From positions 1 through 64,000 of the forward strand of contig NZ_URDP01000001.1 in assembly GCF_900546705.1 (NCBI RefSeq): a stretch of 64,000 nucleotides of DNA, written 5' to 3'. The translations under genes were made by a program, and so were the position numbers. How positions within the stretch are numbered: position 1 is the first letter of the stretch; every line of letters starts with the position of its first letter. Source of the DNA: an uncultured Oscillibacter sp. GTDB lineage: Bacteria; Bacillota; Clostridia; Oscillospirales; Oscillospiraceae. Below, piece after piece: positions 42,260 to 50,167 of the stretch. The notes beneath the pieces are model-generated. The model saw nothing but the letters and a program-made list of their open reading frames with translations, ran no database searches and had not been told where the DNA came from.

Positions 42260-43469
42260 GAAGTCCTTTGACGCACTGGTGCGGCAGGCCTTGCTGGATG
42301 CCGCCTGGCAGGAGTACGGGGCAGCCTGGGAGGCGGCGGAGGAGCCGGACTTTTCTCCGGAATATCTTCGCTGGCGGGCGAGGCTGCTGGCGGACCCCTT
42401 CGCCTGGATGAAAAAGCGGATGCGGCCTCTGTGGCTGAAGATTCTGCGGACGGCCGCCTGTTTGGTACTGGCTTGCGCTGTGGTGCTGGGATCGCTGATG
42501 GCGGTGAGCCCCTCGGTCCGGGCGGCGGTGCTGTACTGGCTGCGGGAAATCAGCGGGAACTTGATGACTTATTCGGCGGACGCCCGGGCGCAGGCCGACG
42601 CCCTGCCATCCAACTGGCACATCACCTGGCTGCCGGAGGGCTGGGAGCTGCGGGATATGACCAGAAATACATGGAAATACGCGGGACCGGCGGGGCAGGG
42701 CAGCCTGACCTACGCCTGCTATGTGCCGGAGGATGCGGAGCTTATCACCAATGTGGATGACACGGAAGATGCTGGATCGGCCCGGGAGACGGTCCAGGTG
42801 CAGGGATACCGTGGGGATTACTATGAGTCGGGAAAGTACCGGGTGCTGCTGTGGGAAAACGAAGCGGGATATCTATTTATGCTGCGAACCAGCACCGCAA
42901 TGGAAAAGGATGTCTTTTTGAAGATCGCGGAGAGCGTCGAATTTTACGCCGGGCCCGGCATCGCCTATGAAATGGGCTGGGTGCCGCCGGAGTACGAGCC
43001 GCTCTACCGGGATGAACTGATCGGCGCGGCCCAGGAGGTGTGGACCTTCAGCGAGACCAGCCTGACGTGGCGGTATATCACGGACCCGCTTTGTCCCTTC
43101 GCCCTGCCGGACGGAGTGCCGGAGGAGGTCACCGTGGGAGACCTGACCGGACAGTACTGGGCGGCGGAGGAGGCGTTTGAACCGTCCGAACCGGCTAAAA
43201 CGACGGTCAACGGAGAGCCTGTGGAGAACAGCGGTTCCACCATCGAGGTGGGCGGGGTGACCATCTCCATCAGCGGCAGCCCGGAAGATGATCAGACGGG
43301 AACGCTGGTGTGGACGGATCCGGATACCGACACCGTGTTTTTCCTGGAGGGGGCGCTGGACCGCTCTGACCTGATGCGGATGGCGGAAAGCGTGGTACAG
43401 ACGGCACCCGATCCCTCGTCCCCGTCCCATGGGGCCATGGTGCTGGAAGGGACTGCCGGTGCAGATTAA
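42252..43469 (+). CDS. DUF4367-like membrane protein, probable anti-sigma
   Basis: 405 aa. ATG 42252 overlaps the sigma stop. A ~75-residue cytoplasmic N-terminus rich in Trp and acidic residues is followed by one membrane helix (LRTAACLVLACAVVLGSLMAV, ~70-92) and a ~310-residue outer region. The latter has two related halves, WLPEGWELRDM...LLWENEAGYLFML...LKIAESVEF and MGWVPPEYEPLY...TLVWTDPDTDTVFFLEGALDRSDLMRMAESV. This is the DUF4367 pattern in duplicate. Likely holds the sigma factor at the membrane. The ligand is unknown. Confidence 0.8.
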   Translation: MAEKSFDALVRQALLDAAWQEYGAAWEAAEEPDFSPEYLRWRARLLADPFAWMKKRMRPLWLKILRTAACLVLACAVVLGSLMAVSPSVRAAVLYWLREISGNLMTYSADARAQADALPSNWHITWLPEGWELRDMTRNTWKYAGPAGQGSLTYACYVPEDAELITNVDDTEDAGSARETVQVQGYRGDYYESGKYRVLLWENEAGYLFMLRTSTAMEKDVFLKIAESVEFYAGPGIAYEMGWVPPEYEPLYRDELIGAAQEVWTFSETSLTWRYITDPLCPFALPDGVPEEVTVGDLTGQYWAAEEAFEPSEPAKTTVNGEPVENSGSTIEVGGVTISISGSPEDDQTGTLVWTDPDTDTVFFLEGALDRSDLMRMAESVVQTAPDPSSPSHGAMVLEGTAGAD

Positions 43470-43597
43470 GAAAAACCCCGCAGCAGGAAACTGAAAAAAG
43501 CTCCGGAGGGTGAGACACAATGTCTGCCTGACTCGTTTTTCTTATAGAAGCGGACGGGCAGGTGTTCCCGTTCCACAAAACAGAAAGGGTGATATGC

Positions 43598-44791
43598 ATG
43601 ATGAAAAAGCGGTTTTCGGGGTTCCTGGCCGGCTGCGTGACCTCTGCGGCGATTCTGGTACTGGGGACCACGGTACTGGCAGCCGGCGGACGGGTGAGTT
43701 TCAACTTTGCCAATGTGGCGTTGGACGGCGAGACGAAGATCACTGCCGGAGCCGACATCACCGCGCCCAACGGGCAGCAGGTCCCGTCCTCCATCCTCTA
43801 TACCGATGAGACCGGGGGAAAGACCAATTATCTGCCGGTCCGGACCATCAGCGAGCTGCTGGGTGTGGAGATCGGCTATGACTCCGCCACGAAGACCGTC
43901 CTGCTGGGAGAGCAGGATGCTGCGAGTCAAGGAACGTACTGGCAGCGGACGGTGGACGGCGCCAGTTTTACTTACGCCAGCCAGCGGCCCGCCGATCCCT
44001 ACACCGCGCCGCCCGTGTGGCGTCCTGCCTGGCTGCCGGAGGGCTGGGCGCTGTCGGAGGTGTCCGGCGGCACCGCCCGCGCCTCCTGCCGCTATCGCAG
44101 TGAGGCGGGAACGGTCACTGCCTCGTGTGCATACCCGGACGGCGGGTCCTTCGGGGCGTCCCTGCGGCAGGAGGAGAGTGTCCAAAACGTTCGTCAGGTG
44201 ACTGTTCAGGGCTGTTCCGCCGACCTTTACACGGAGGAGAACAAGGCGTATCTTGTGTGGGAGGGCGAGGACGGTATTTTGTTCTGGCTTTCCGCCAGCG
44301 GGATCTCGGCAGAGGACCTGGTCAAAATGGCGCAGAGCATGCAGCCGGACACCACAGAGCTTCCGGCATACCGCCTTTCCTGGGTGCCGGCCGGGTACTC
44401 CTGGTACGAGCACGCTGTGCTGGGGGACGCGGCCCAGGAGACCTGGCTGGGTCCGGACACCAGTCTGACGCTGCTGTATGCGTCTGAGCCGGTGGAAGTG
44501 CCGGAGGGAACGCCGGATGACGCGGAGGTCAACGGCATCGAGGCCCGCTACTGGGGCGCGGAGGAACCCTATGAGAGCGACGGTTCCATGACCGTCAATG
44601 GGGAGACTGTGGAGGGCAACCGGACGGAGGTGAACGGAGTCACCATCACCACCGGAACCATCGTGGGACTCAACTCCGACGGCGTCAATGTCCTGGCGTG
44701 GGAGGACCCGGACACCGGCCTCTTCTTCCGGCTGCACGGAACTGTGGGAAAGAGCACGCTGCTTCGCATTGCGGAAGACATACAAGACTGA
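43598..44791 (+). CDS. secreted DUF4367-like paralogue of the anti-sigma outer domain
   Basis: 397 aa; start 43598 (or 43601), GGGTGA upstream. Signal peptide MMKKRFSGFLAGCVTSAAILVLGTTVLAAGG. Residues ~30-120 resemble a copper-amine-oxidase N-like stalk domain (KTNYLPVRTISELLGVEIGYDSATKTVLL). Then come two halves parallel to those of the preceding protein: WLPEGWALSEVSG...YLVWEGEDGILFWLSASGISAEDLVKMAQSM and LSWVPAGYSWYEH...NVLAWEDPDTGLFFRLHGTVGKSTLLRIAEDI. The paired proteins probably bind the same kind of ligand, one as membrane sensor and one as exported binder. It is the third gene of the ECF operon and ends at a strong terminator. Confidence 0.78.
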   Translation: MMKKRFSGFLAGCVTSAAILVLGTTVLAAGGRVSFNFANVALDGETKITAGADITAPNGQQVPSSILYTDETGGKTNYLPVRTISELLGVEIGYDSATKTVLLGEQDAASQGTYWQRTVDGASFTYASQRPADPYTAPPVWRPAWLPEGWALSEVSGGTARASCRYRSEAGTVTASCAYPDGGSFGASLRQEESVQNVRQVTVQGCSADLYTEENKAYLVWEGEDGILFWLSASGISAEDLVKMAQSMQPDTTELPAYRLSWVPAGYSWYEHAVLGDAAQETWLGPDTSLTLLYASEPVEVPEGTPDDAEVNGIEARYWGAEEPYESDGSMTVNGETVEGNRTEVNGVTITTGTIVGLNSDGVNVLAWEDPDTGLFFRLHGTVGKSTLLRIAEDIQD

Positions 44792-44806
44792 CCGCAGCTG
44801 CCAAAG

Positions 44807-44841
44807 AAAAAACCGCACCGGATGTTCCGGTGCGGTTTTTT
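44807..44841. terminator. bidirectional terminator
   Basis: AAAAAACCGCACCGGA/TCCGGTGCGGTTTTTT, a symmetric hairpin that serves the ECF operon and the small minus-strand gene. Confidence 0.92.
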
Positions 44842-44853
44842 GCATGTACACGC

Positions 44854-45021
44854 TCAGTCGGAGGGTTCCCCGGACGGGCCCCCTTGCTCCACAGCGCGGA
44901 TCAGTTCTACCAGGCTTTGAAAGGTTCGGCGTTCACCGGAGGCGGGAAAGTATACGGTACCCTGCCACTCCCGGTTTTCCATGCCGGTGATAGAAATTTC
45001 ACAGATGGCTCGCTGGCTCAT
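44854..45021 (-). CDS. small 55-aa protein, apparently conserved family
   Basis: A short gene with GGGGGAGG upstream of ATG 45021 and a terminator 13 nt after its stop. It reads MSQRAICEIS..., then GMENREWQGTVYFP and ERRTFQSLVELIRAV. The pattern N-xWQGxV-x(n)-FxSxxEL resembles a family of ~60-90 aa proteins common in Lachnospiraceae and Oscillospiraceae, of unknown function. It looks cytoplasmic, with a beta-beta-alpha make-up. My identification is from memory of that pattern. Confidence 0.7.
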   Translation of the reverse strand: MSQRAICEISITGMENREWQGTVYFPASGERRTFQSLVELIRAVEQGGPSGEPSD

Positions 45022-45210
45022 GGCGCATGCGCCTCCCCCAATTGTTTTCCGGTGCGCCGCGAGGCCGGCAGAATGGACCCGGGCGCGGTCTTTGCTGTCA
45101 TATGCGCGCTCTGATTCCGGATTCCGGGCAGAAGGAGCGGCCGGAGCCGCTGTGCGCCACCTCTAATGTAACACGAAACGGTCCTTCTGCAATCCTCCGT
45201 TTTCTGGGGA

Positions 45211-45250
45211 AAAAGGGCTATGCCTGCGGGATTCCGCAGGCATAGCCCTT
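45211..45250 (-). terminator. terminator of the LuxR-type gene
   Basis: AAGGGCTATGCCTGCGG pairs with CCGCAGGCATAGCCCTT, followed on the minus strand by TTTTTCC. It abuts the stop codon at 45250-45252. Confidence 0.88.
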
Positions 45251-46467
45251 CAGCGCAGCATGTACCGCTTCAGGTCTTTCCGCTGGCGGATCTGCAGTTT
45301 TTGCAGCGCGGTGGAGATGTACTGTTTGACGGTGTTGCGGGAAATTCCCAGGTGGTCGGCGATCTCCTGGTTGGTCCAGCCGCGGGCTGCCAGCATGGCT
45401 GCGGCAAATTCCGTGGTGGTGAGGTTGTCGGCCACGTCGTCTCCGGTGACCGGGTTGTGCACCCTCCGCCAGCCGGCGGAAAACCGGTAGGTGATGGCGA
45501 TGATCCGCTTGAAGTCCTCCGGAAAATCCTTCTTCAGGACGGCCTCCAGCATACCGCCCAGCAGCCCGTGGTGCTCGCCGAAGCCTTCGATCAGGTCGTC
45601 CGGGCGGGCCAGATCCCAGGCGCGGAGCAGATGGGCCTGGGCCTGTTCGGGCTGTTTGAGACTCATGTAGTCCATCACTGCCACCAAGTGCATGTAGATG
45701 GAGGGAATGGGATATACCTTGGCCTGCATGGCAAAGGCTGTCTCCGCGATGCCGATGCTCCGGCCGTAATCTCCCTGCAGATAGGCCTGGTGGGCCTGTA
45801 CGTAAAGGGCGAACATCCGCAGCCCCGGCGGCAGAAGCCGGATGTGGTCCTGGAGGGACCGGGCCTCCTCCGGCGGCGGAAGATGGAGCAGTACGGCGGC
45901 GGTAGTCACCACGAACACCGCCAGAGCCCGCAGGGTCGGCGGCGTAGTTTCGTCGGCAGCATCCAGCGTGCGGCGGACCTCTGCCAGGGCACATTGTACA
46001 TGCTGGACCTGTCCCCCGGAGAGATTGGCGTAGGCATAGAGCAGACAGGCCGAAAGCCGCAGCGCCGGCTCCGGATGGGTGAGGTACGGCTGAGCGCTTC
46101 GGGCCGCCGCCTCGGGATGGCCGCTGAAATAGTGGTACTCTGCCCGGGCAATGTCCCGCATCCGGCTGTCACGGATTTCCTCCACGCAGATTCGGCATGT
46201 CCCCGGCGTAAATGCTGTGTTCATCAGCGGCATGGGGACAAGACTGGAAGCGGCTGCCGTGGGAGCGGGCGGCGGCACAAACTGCGCCCGCGGCATCTGC
46301 CTGGCCGTGTGATGCGGATCGGCAGGCTTGGGTGCGGCGGCAGGAATGGCCCACGCGCCGCCGAATTTTCGAACGCCGTCAATGCGGCCGTCCGTGCAGA
46401 ACTGCTGGACAAGCCGCTCAGAGACTTTCCACTTCTGTGCCGCTTCCCGGACGGTGATATACTCCAT
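45250..46467 (-). CDS. dual-HTH regulator (excisionase-like N, LuxR C)
   Basis: 405 aa. ATG 46467 has GCGGAGG 7 nt upstream. Residues 1-50 (ITVREAAQKWKVSERLVQQFCTDGRIDGVRKFGGAWAIP) form an excisionase/MerR-like HTH. Residues ~95-330 are a helical repeat region (TPR-like), with EAQAHLLRAWDLA-type helices. Residues ~340-405 form a LuxR/GerE HTH (LTTTEFAAAMLAARGWTNQEIADHLGISRNTVKQYISTALQKLQI). It has a DNA-binding head at each end. Single-gene unit; its targets are unknown. The adjacent MATE or small-protein genes are candidates. Confidence 0.82.
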   Translation of the reverse strand: MEYITVREAAQKWKVSERLVQQFCTDGRIDGVRKFGGAWAIPAAAPKPADPHHTARQMPRAQFVPPPAPTAAASSLVPMPLMNTAFTPGTCRICVEEIRDSRMRDIARAEYHYFSGHPEAAARSAQPYLTHPEPALRLSACLLYAYANLSGGQVQHVQCALAEVRRTLDAADETTPPTLRALAVFVVTTAAVLLHLPPPEEARSLQDHIRLLPPGLRMFALYVQAHQAYLQGDYGRSIGIAETAFAMQAKVYPIPSIYMHLVAVMDYMSLKQPEQAQAHLLRAWDLARPDDLIEGFGEHHGLLGGMLEAVLKKDFPEDFKRIIAITYRFSAGWRRVHNPVTGDDVADNLTTTEFAAAMLAARGWTNQEIADHLGISRNTVKQYISTALQKLQIRQRKDLKRYMLR

Positions 46468-46595
46468 AACATGCCTCCGCAAGCTGATGTTTTTCTGCAT
46501 TATAGGTGGTATTTCCTGCGGTTTCAAGAGCGCGGCGGGACTTTTCACGGAATCTTCATGGAATGGGACCGGACTCCCGCAGGCAATGGAAACGG

Positions 46596-47948
46596 TTACC
46601 GGTCGGCCCGCAGCTTTCGAATATACGGCACGAACAAGACCAAAGCAATGGCCAGGGCGCTCCAGTCAGCCAGGGGAATGGCCCACACAAGGCCGCTGAT
46701 CTGGAAAAAGTGATTGAGAATCAGCATCAGCGGAATGTCCAGCAGTCCCTTCCGGAGGGTGGAGATGATGATGGGCTGCACCTTTTTGGCCGTGGCCTGA
46801 AAGACGGAGATGGTCAGCAGGGTCAGCGTGGTGGTGGGGCAGGTCAGGGCGATGACCCGGAGGAAGTACTTGCTGTAGGATGCGGTGGCTGCGTCGTCGA
46901 TGAAAAGCCGGGACAGCGGCGCCGCGCTTAATAGCAGCAGTGCCATGCCGGCAAAGGCGATGACAAGTCCGTAGAGCAGGGTGGTCCGGATAATTTTCAT
47001 CATCCGCTGGCGGTTGCCGGAGGCATAGTTGTAGCTGATCAGCGGCAGCGTGCCCTGGGTCATGCCTTGGGCGATGGCAAAGGCCAAGAGGTCAATCTTC
47101 TTGGCAATGCCGATGCCGGCCAGCGCCTCGTTGGAGTAGGCTGCGACCAATGGATTGAGCACCGCATTGGAGAGCGTAGCCATAAAGGAGATCACAAAGT
47201 TGGGCAGACCGATGAGGATGGTCTGCAGGGAGATGGTTTCCCGGACGGTGTAGTACCTGGGGTTCATGGTGATGACGGTGACGGTTCGCTTGCTGTACAG
47301 AAATACCAGGAAGTAGACGGTTGCCGCCCAGGCTGAGAGCATGGTGGCAATGGCGGCGCCGGCGATCTCCAGATGAAGCGCAAAGATGAAAATGGGGTCC
47401 AGTACAATGTTCAGGATGCCGCCGAAGGCCACGCCGAAGCTGGCCTGGGCGGAATAGCCCTCCGCCCGGATCAGATTTGCGATCATGGGATTGAATACGG
47501 TGGGCACCGCTCCCACCGTAATGGTCCAGAAGATATACTGGTAGGCGTAGGGGTAGGTGTCCGCGTCCGAGCCAATCAGCGGCAGGAGCACGGGCCGCAG
47601 GGCGAAGATCAAAAGCCCGTACAAAAACGAAACTGCGATGCACGTCCAGATGCAAAACGCCGCACAGCGTTTTGCCTGGGTGCGGTCGTTGAGCCCCAGG
47701 TAGTGGGAGACCATGCTGGCACCGCCTACGCCGAACAGGTTGGTCAGCGCCGTGAGGAAGTAGAACAGGGGCAGGGCCAGCGTGATGGCGGCCACCTGGT
47801 CGGGCTGGTTCATCTGGCCTACAAAAAATGTGTCGGCCACGTTGTAGATGATGGTGATTGCCTGACTGATAATCATGGGCAGGGACATGGACAAAACCGC
47901 CCTGCCGATGGGCATCGTTTCAAAAAGTTCATTGTTTTCCGTTTTCAT
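46596..47948 (-). CDS. MATE-family efflux pump
   Basis: 450 aa. Twelve membrane helices in two halves; PMIISQAITIIYNVADTFFVGQMNQPDQVAAITLALPLF is the typical first half start, and GVGGASMVSHYLG follows. The start at 47948 lies inside the end of the TetR gene (20-bp overlap), so it is translationally coupled to the regulator. Likely exports toxic cations or drugs. Confidence 0.92.
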   Translation of the reverse strand: MKTENNELFETMPIGRAVLSMSLPMIISQAITIIYNVADTFFVGQMNQPDQVAAITLALPLFYFLTALTNLFGVGGASMVSHYLGLNDRTQAKRCAAFCIWTCIAVSFLYGLLIFALRPVLLPLIGSDADTYPYAYQYIFWTITVGAVPTVFNPMIANLIRAEGYSAQASFGVAFGGILNIVLDPIFIFALHLEIAGAAIATMLSAWAATVYFLVFLYSKRTVTVITMNPRYYTVRETISLQTILIGLPNFVISFMATLSNAVLNPLVAAYSNEALAGIGIAKKIDLLAFAIAQGMTQGTLPLISYNYASGNRQRMMKIIRTTLLYGLVIAFAGMALLLLSAAPLSRLFIDDAATASYSKYFLRVIALTCPTTTLTLLTISVFQATAKKVQPIIISTLRKGLLDIPLMLILNHFFQISGLVWAIPLADWSALAIALVLFVPYIRKLRADR

Positions 47949-48534
47949 GGTTTGCCTGCGCCTCTTTTTTCACGGCGGCATGTAATCCGTCGACATAGCA
48001 TTGAATCGCCAGATGAAAGCTGCGGTTTTGATCGATGGGGAAATGACAGAAGTACCCGGCTTCCTCCTGCGACAAAAATCCATGCAGAATGCTGCGCAGC
48101 ACCCGCTGCCAGTGCATGGCCGCCTCCCGGCTCAGGGGGTACCCGCCCAGCACCTGCATGAACGGTGCGGTGATGGGATGGGCGGTGTTTTCGATGATGG
48201 CCTTGTTGGTCCGGTGAAGGCTCATAATGATCTCGTAGAGTGCGGGGTGTTCCTTGGCAAACTGGCGGTAGGCGTCTGCCAGTGCAAATACCGCTGCATC
48301 CTGATCCAGCCCCGCAATGGCAGAAAACTGGCAGTTATTCAGCGATGCAATGGCATAGGTGCCCACTTCCGCCAGAATTTCGTCCATGCTCTCCACATGG
48401 TTGTATAAAGACGCGGCCCGGACGTTCAGCCGCTTTGCCAGCTCCCGCATGGTGAGGGCGGAGGAGCCCTCCTCCTCAATGAGCCGGATTGCCTCCCGGA
48501 CGACGGCCTGCTTGCTCAAGCCTGCACGGGGCAT
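47929..48534 (-). CDS. TetR-family repressor
   Basis: 201 aa. ATG 48534 follows TAGGAGGTGA, excluding a longer upstream frame. N-terminal HTH: LSKQAVVREAIRLIEEEGSSALTMRELAKRLNVRAASLYNHVESMDEIL. The C-terminal ligand domain resembles TetR_C. A palindrome at 48551-48565 overlaps its promoter, and a similar palindrome lies in the promoter of the neighbouring oxidoreductase operon. It probably controls both, in response to a drug or quinone-like compound. Confidence 0.92.
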   Translation of the reverse strand: MPRAGLSKQAVVREAIRLIEEEGSSALTMRELAKRLNVRAASLYNHVESMDEILAEVGTYAIASLNNCQFSAIAGLDQDAAVFALADAYRQFAKEHPALYEIIMSLHRTNKAIIENTAHPITAPFMQVLGGYPLSREAAMHWQRVLRSILHGFLSQEEAGYFCHFPIDQNRSFHLAIQCYVDGLHAAVKKEAQANHENGKQ

Positions 48535-48550
48535 AGTGTCACCTCCTAAA

Positions 48551-48565
48551 ACTAACAGCGTTAGT
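48551..48565. promoter_or_regulatory. TetR operator 1
   Basis: ACTAAC-AGC-GTTAGT, a perfect 6-3-6 palindrome at the transcription start of the TetR/MATE operon. Confidence 0.8.
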
Positions 48566-48594
48566 ATTTTATACAACTGCCCGCTGCTTGTCAA
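48566..48594 (-). promoter_or_regulatory. promoter of TetR/MATE operon
   Basis: On the minus strand TTGACA (48594-48589) and TAAAAT (48571-48566) with 17-bp spacing. Confidence 0.8.
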
Positions 48595-48607
48595 GGCGTG
48601 CGACAAA

Positions 48608-48645
48608 AAAACAGGCCCCGGTTCATTGGAACCGGGGCCTGTTTT
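48608..48645 (-). terminator. terminator of the oxidoreductase operon
   Basis: AAAACAGGCCCCGGTTC pairs with GAACCGGGGCCTGTTTT; T-run on the minus strand. Confidence 0.9.
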
Positions 48646-48685
48646 CACAGCAAAGAACGATAGTACAAAGTTGCGCAGACTTCCA

Positions 48686-49291
48686 TTATTCCTCGATCCC
48701 CATGTGGGCCATCTGCGCCGGAGAGATGCCGTTTTTCCGGCCGTAGGCAGTCCAATAGCTGGTGGAGGCGCGGAGGAACAGGCGCTTGGGCAGAGGCATG
48801 GTGACTGACAGGGAACAGGGGGTCTGTCGGACGATGGCCCGGGCCAGAAGACGGATTTTCCGCCGGACCAGAAAGCGGAAGGGGGTGGAGAGAATGGCCT
48901 CGCCGCCGCCGATCCGCAAAACGGAGCCGAAGGGATATCCGTGTTCCCGGCAGAAAAGGCGCACCATCTCCACGGCCACGTCGTTTTGTTCCGGCTCCAG
49001 AAAGCCGCAGTTGATGAGAACGGACACAGTGGGCCGGCGGACGGGGGGCATCTGCTCCAGGGACTTAAGAAAGTTCAGCAATGTTACGGGGAGGCTGTCG
49101 GCATAGAGGGGAAACACCAGCAGCACATGGGAATATTCGCCCATGGCCCGGCAGAGCTCCGGGTGGTTGGACCGGGTGATGGAAAAATACGCCGTCTCAT
49201 CCGGACAGACCGCGCCAAAGAGCTCTGCGTAGTGCCGGGAGTTGGACCGGGGCGCCCGGGGGCTTCCGTTCAGAATCATAATTTTTCCCAT
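48686..49291 (-). CDS. flavodoxin-fold oxidoreductase
   Basis: 201 aa. It begins GKIMILNGSPRAPRSNSRHYAELF, the NADPH-dependent FMN reductase phosphate loop (GSPR-SNS), followed by VLLVFPLYADSLPVTLLNFLKSLE and CGFLEPEQND. It would use FMN to reduce quinones, nitro or azo compounds. It overlaps the preceding gene by 16 bp, so the two form an operon and perhaps a heteromer. Confidence 0.8.
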   Translation of the reverse strand: MGKIMILNGSPRAPRSNSRHYAELFGAVCPDETAYFSITRSNHPELCRAMGEYSHVLLVFPLYADSLPVTLLNFLKSLEQMPPVRRPTVSVLINCGFLEPEQNDVAVEMVRLFCREHGYPFGSVLRIGGGEAILSTPFRFLVRRKIRLLARAIVRQTPCSLSVTMPLPKRLFLRASTSYWTAYGRKNGISPAQMAHMGIEE

Positions 49292-49791
49292 GCCGCCGCC
49301 TCCTCTCGCACGGTGTCTTCCAGGTCATGTTCCGACGTGAAGACAACCCGATGGTGCGCAAAGCTCATGTTATGGGCATTGCGGGCCACCAGACGCCGGA
49401 AAATCTCTTCTTCCGCCGCAGAGCCTGCACCGTAACCGACGATGACGGCCTCCTTGGGCACCACACGCCGCTGGACATGGTGGGTCTCACCGTGCAGCAG
49501 GCGGATAAACGCCTGCTGGACCGGAATGGCCCGCTCCAGCATGGTCTTCATGGGCGTGTCGTACCCGCCGTAGCGGATGCGGCTGACATACAGCACGTGG
49601 TCGCTGGATGCAATCAAGGGGTAGATGTTCACCGCGTCGTCCCGGATGACGCATTTTCCGGGGGTTTTGGTCCAGCAGCCAAAGCAGCCGACACAGTTTG
49701 CAATGGTGCATTCCGACAGGTCGATCAGAGTGGTGTCCGGTCGATTTGCCTGGGGGATCTCCAGATGCCGGTCGCTCAGTATGAGTTTCAT
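49276..49791 (-). CDS. flavodoxin-family protein with Cys motif
   Basis: 171 aa. ATG 49791 follows TGGAGG 6 nt upstream. The usual GSPR loop is reduced (MKLILSDRHLEIPQANRPDTT). CVGCFGCWTKTPGKC gives the CxGCxxCW...C cluster of iron-sulfur flavoproteins and NADPH-dependent FMN reductases, and SRIRYGGYDTPMKTMLERAIPVQQAF is the flavodoxin-type loop for FMN. Likely an electron-transfer partner or reductase in the same detoxification unit. Confidence 0.78.
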   Translation of the reverse strand: MKLILSDRHLEIPQANRPDTTLIDLSECTIANCVGCFGCWTKTPGKCVIRDDAVNIYPLIASSDHVLYVSRIRYGGYDTPMKTMLERAIPVQQAFIRLLHGETHHVQRRVVPKEAVIVGYGAGSAAEEEIFRRLVARNAHNMSFAHHRVVFTSEHDLEDTVREEAAAWEKL

Positions 49792-49810
49792 GAATCTCCT
49801 CCATTTTCAA

Positions 49811-49825
49811 AATAACGATGTTATT
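49811..49825. promoter_or_regulatory. TetR operator 2 (oxidoreductase operon)
   Basis: AATAAC-GAT-GTTATT, a perfect 6-3-6 palindrome sharing the TAAC-N3-GTTA core with the TetR operator at 48551-48565. A TATAAT -10 box (minus strand, ~49828-49823) overlaps it. Confidence 0.75.
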
Positions 49826-50030
49826 ATAACATTTTACCGCCGCTTTTGAAACTGTTTCCTTTTTCCAACCCGGTTTTCGAGGGCTGTTTGCAGTGGCGGC
49901 CGGAGGACCGGGTTGGTCCATGCAGGGAAAAAACAGAAATCTGTGCTGCCGGATTCCGTCGGATTTGGCTAAAAATCACAGGGAGGCTTTGGAAATTCCC
50001 ACAAAAAATATCAGAGTCAACAAATATTGG

Positions 50031-50060
50031 TTGACTTTTTTACCAGAGCTGTTCTATGCT
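50031..50060 (+). promoter_or_regulatory. promoter of LacI/MBL/TctCBA locus
   Basis: TTGACT (50031-50036) and TATGCT (50055-50060), spacing 18. Confidence 0.65.
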
Positions 50061-50077
50061 AAATGCAACGATCATCC

Positions 50078-50124
50078 TCGCCGACCGATCAGAAATTTGT
50101 GCAATTTGTCGGCGAAGTTTTTTT
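50078..50124 (+). terminator. leader terminator (attenuator-like)
   Basis: TCGCCGAC (50078-50085) pairs with GTCGGCGA (50108-50115), with inner AATT pairing, followed by AG and seven T. It lies about 10-50 nt after the predicted transcription start, before the LacI gene. Confidence 0.7.
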
Positions 50125-50133
50125 GAACCAGAA

Positions 50134-50149
50134 ATGAGAACGTTCTCAT
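50134..50149. promoter_or_regulatory. LacI-type operator
   Basis: ATGAGAACGTTCTCAT is a perfect 16-bp palindrome with the central CG of LacI-family operators, 18 nt before the LacI start codon, in the transcribed leader (roadblock position). Confidence 0.82.
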
Positions 50150-50167
50150 CAACAGACAGGAGCTTCT

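Larger units (their letters stand above)
49826..50133. other. 308-bp divergent upstream region
   Basis: Holds the promoter region of the oxidoreductase operon on the left and, on the right, the LacI promoter with its leader hairpin. Otherwise no gene is seen. Confidence 0.55.
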
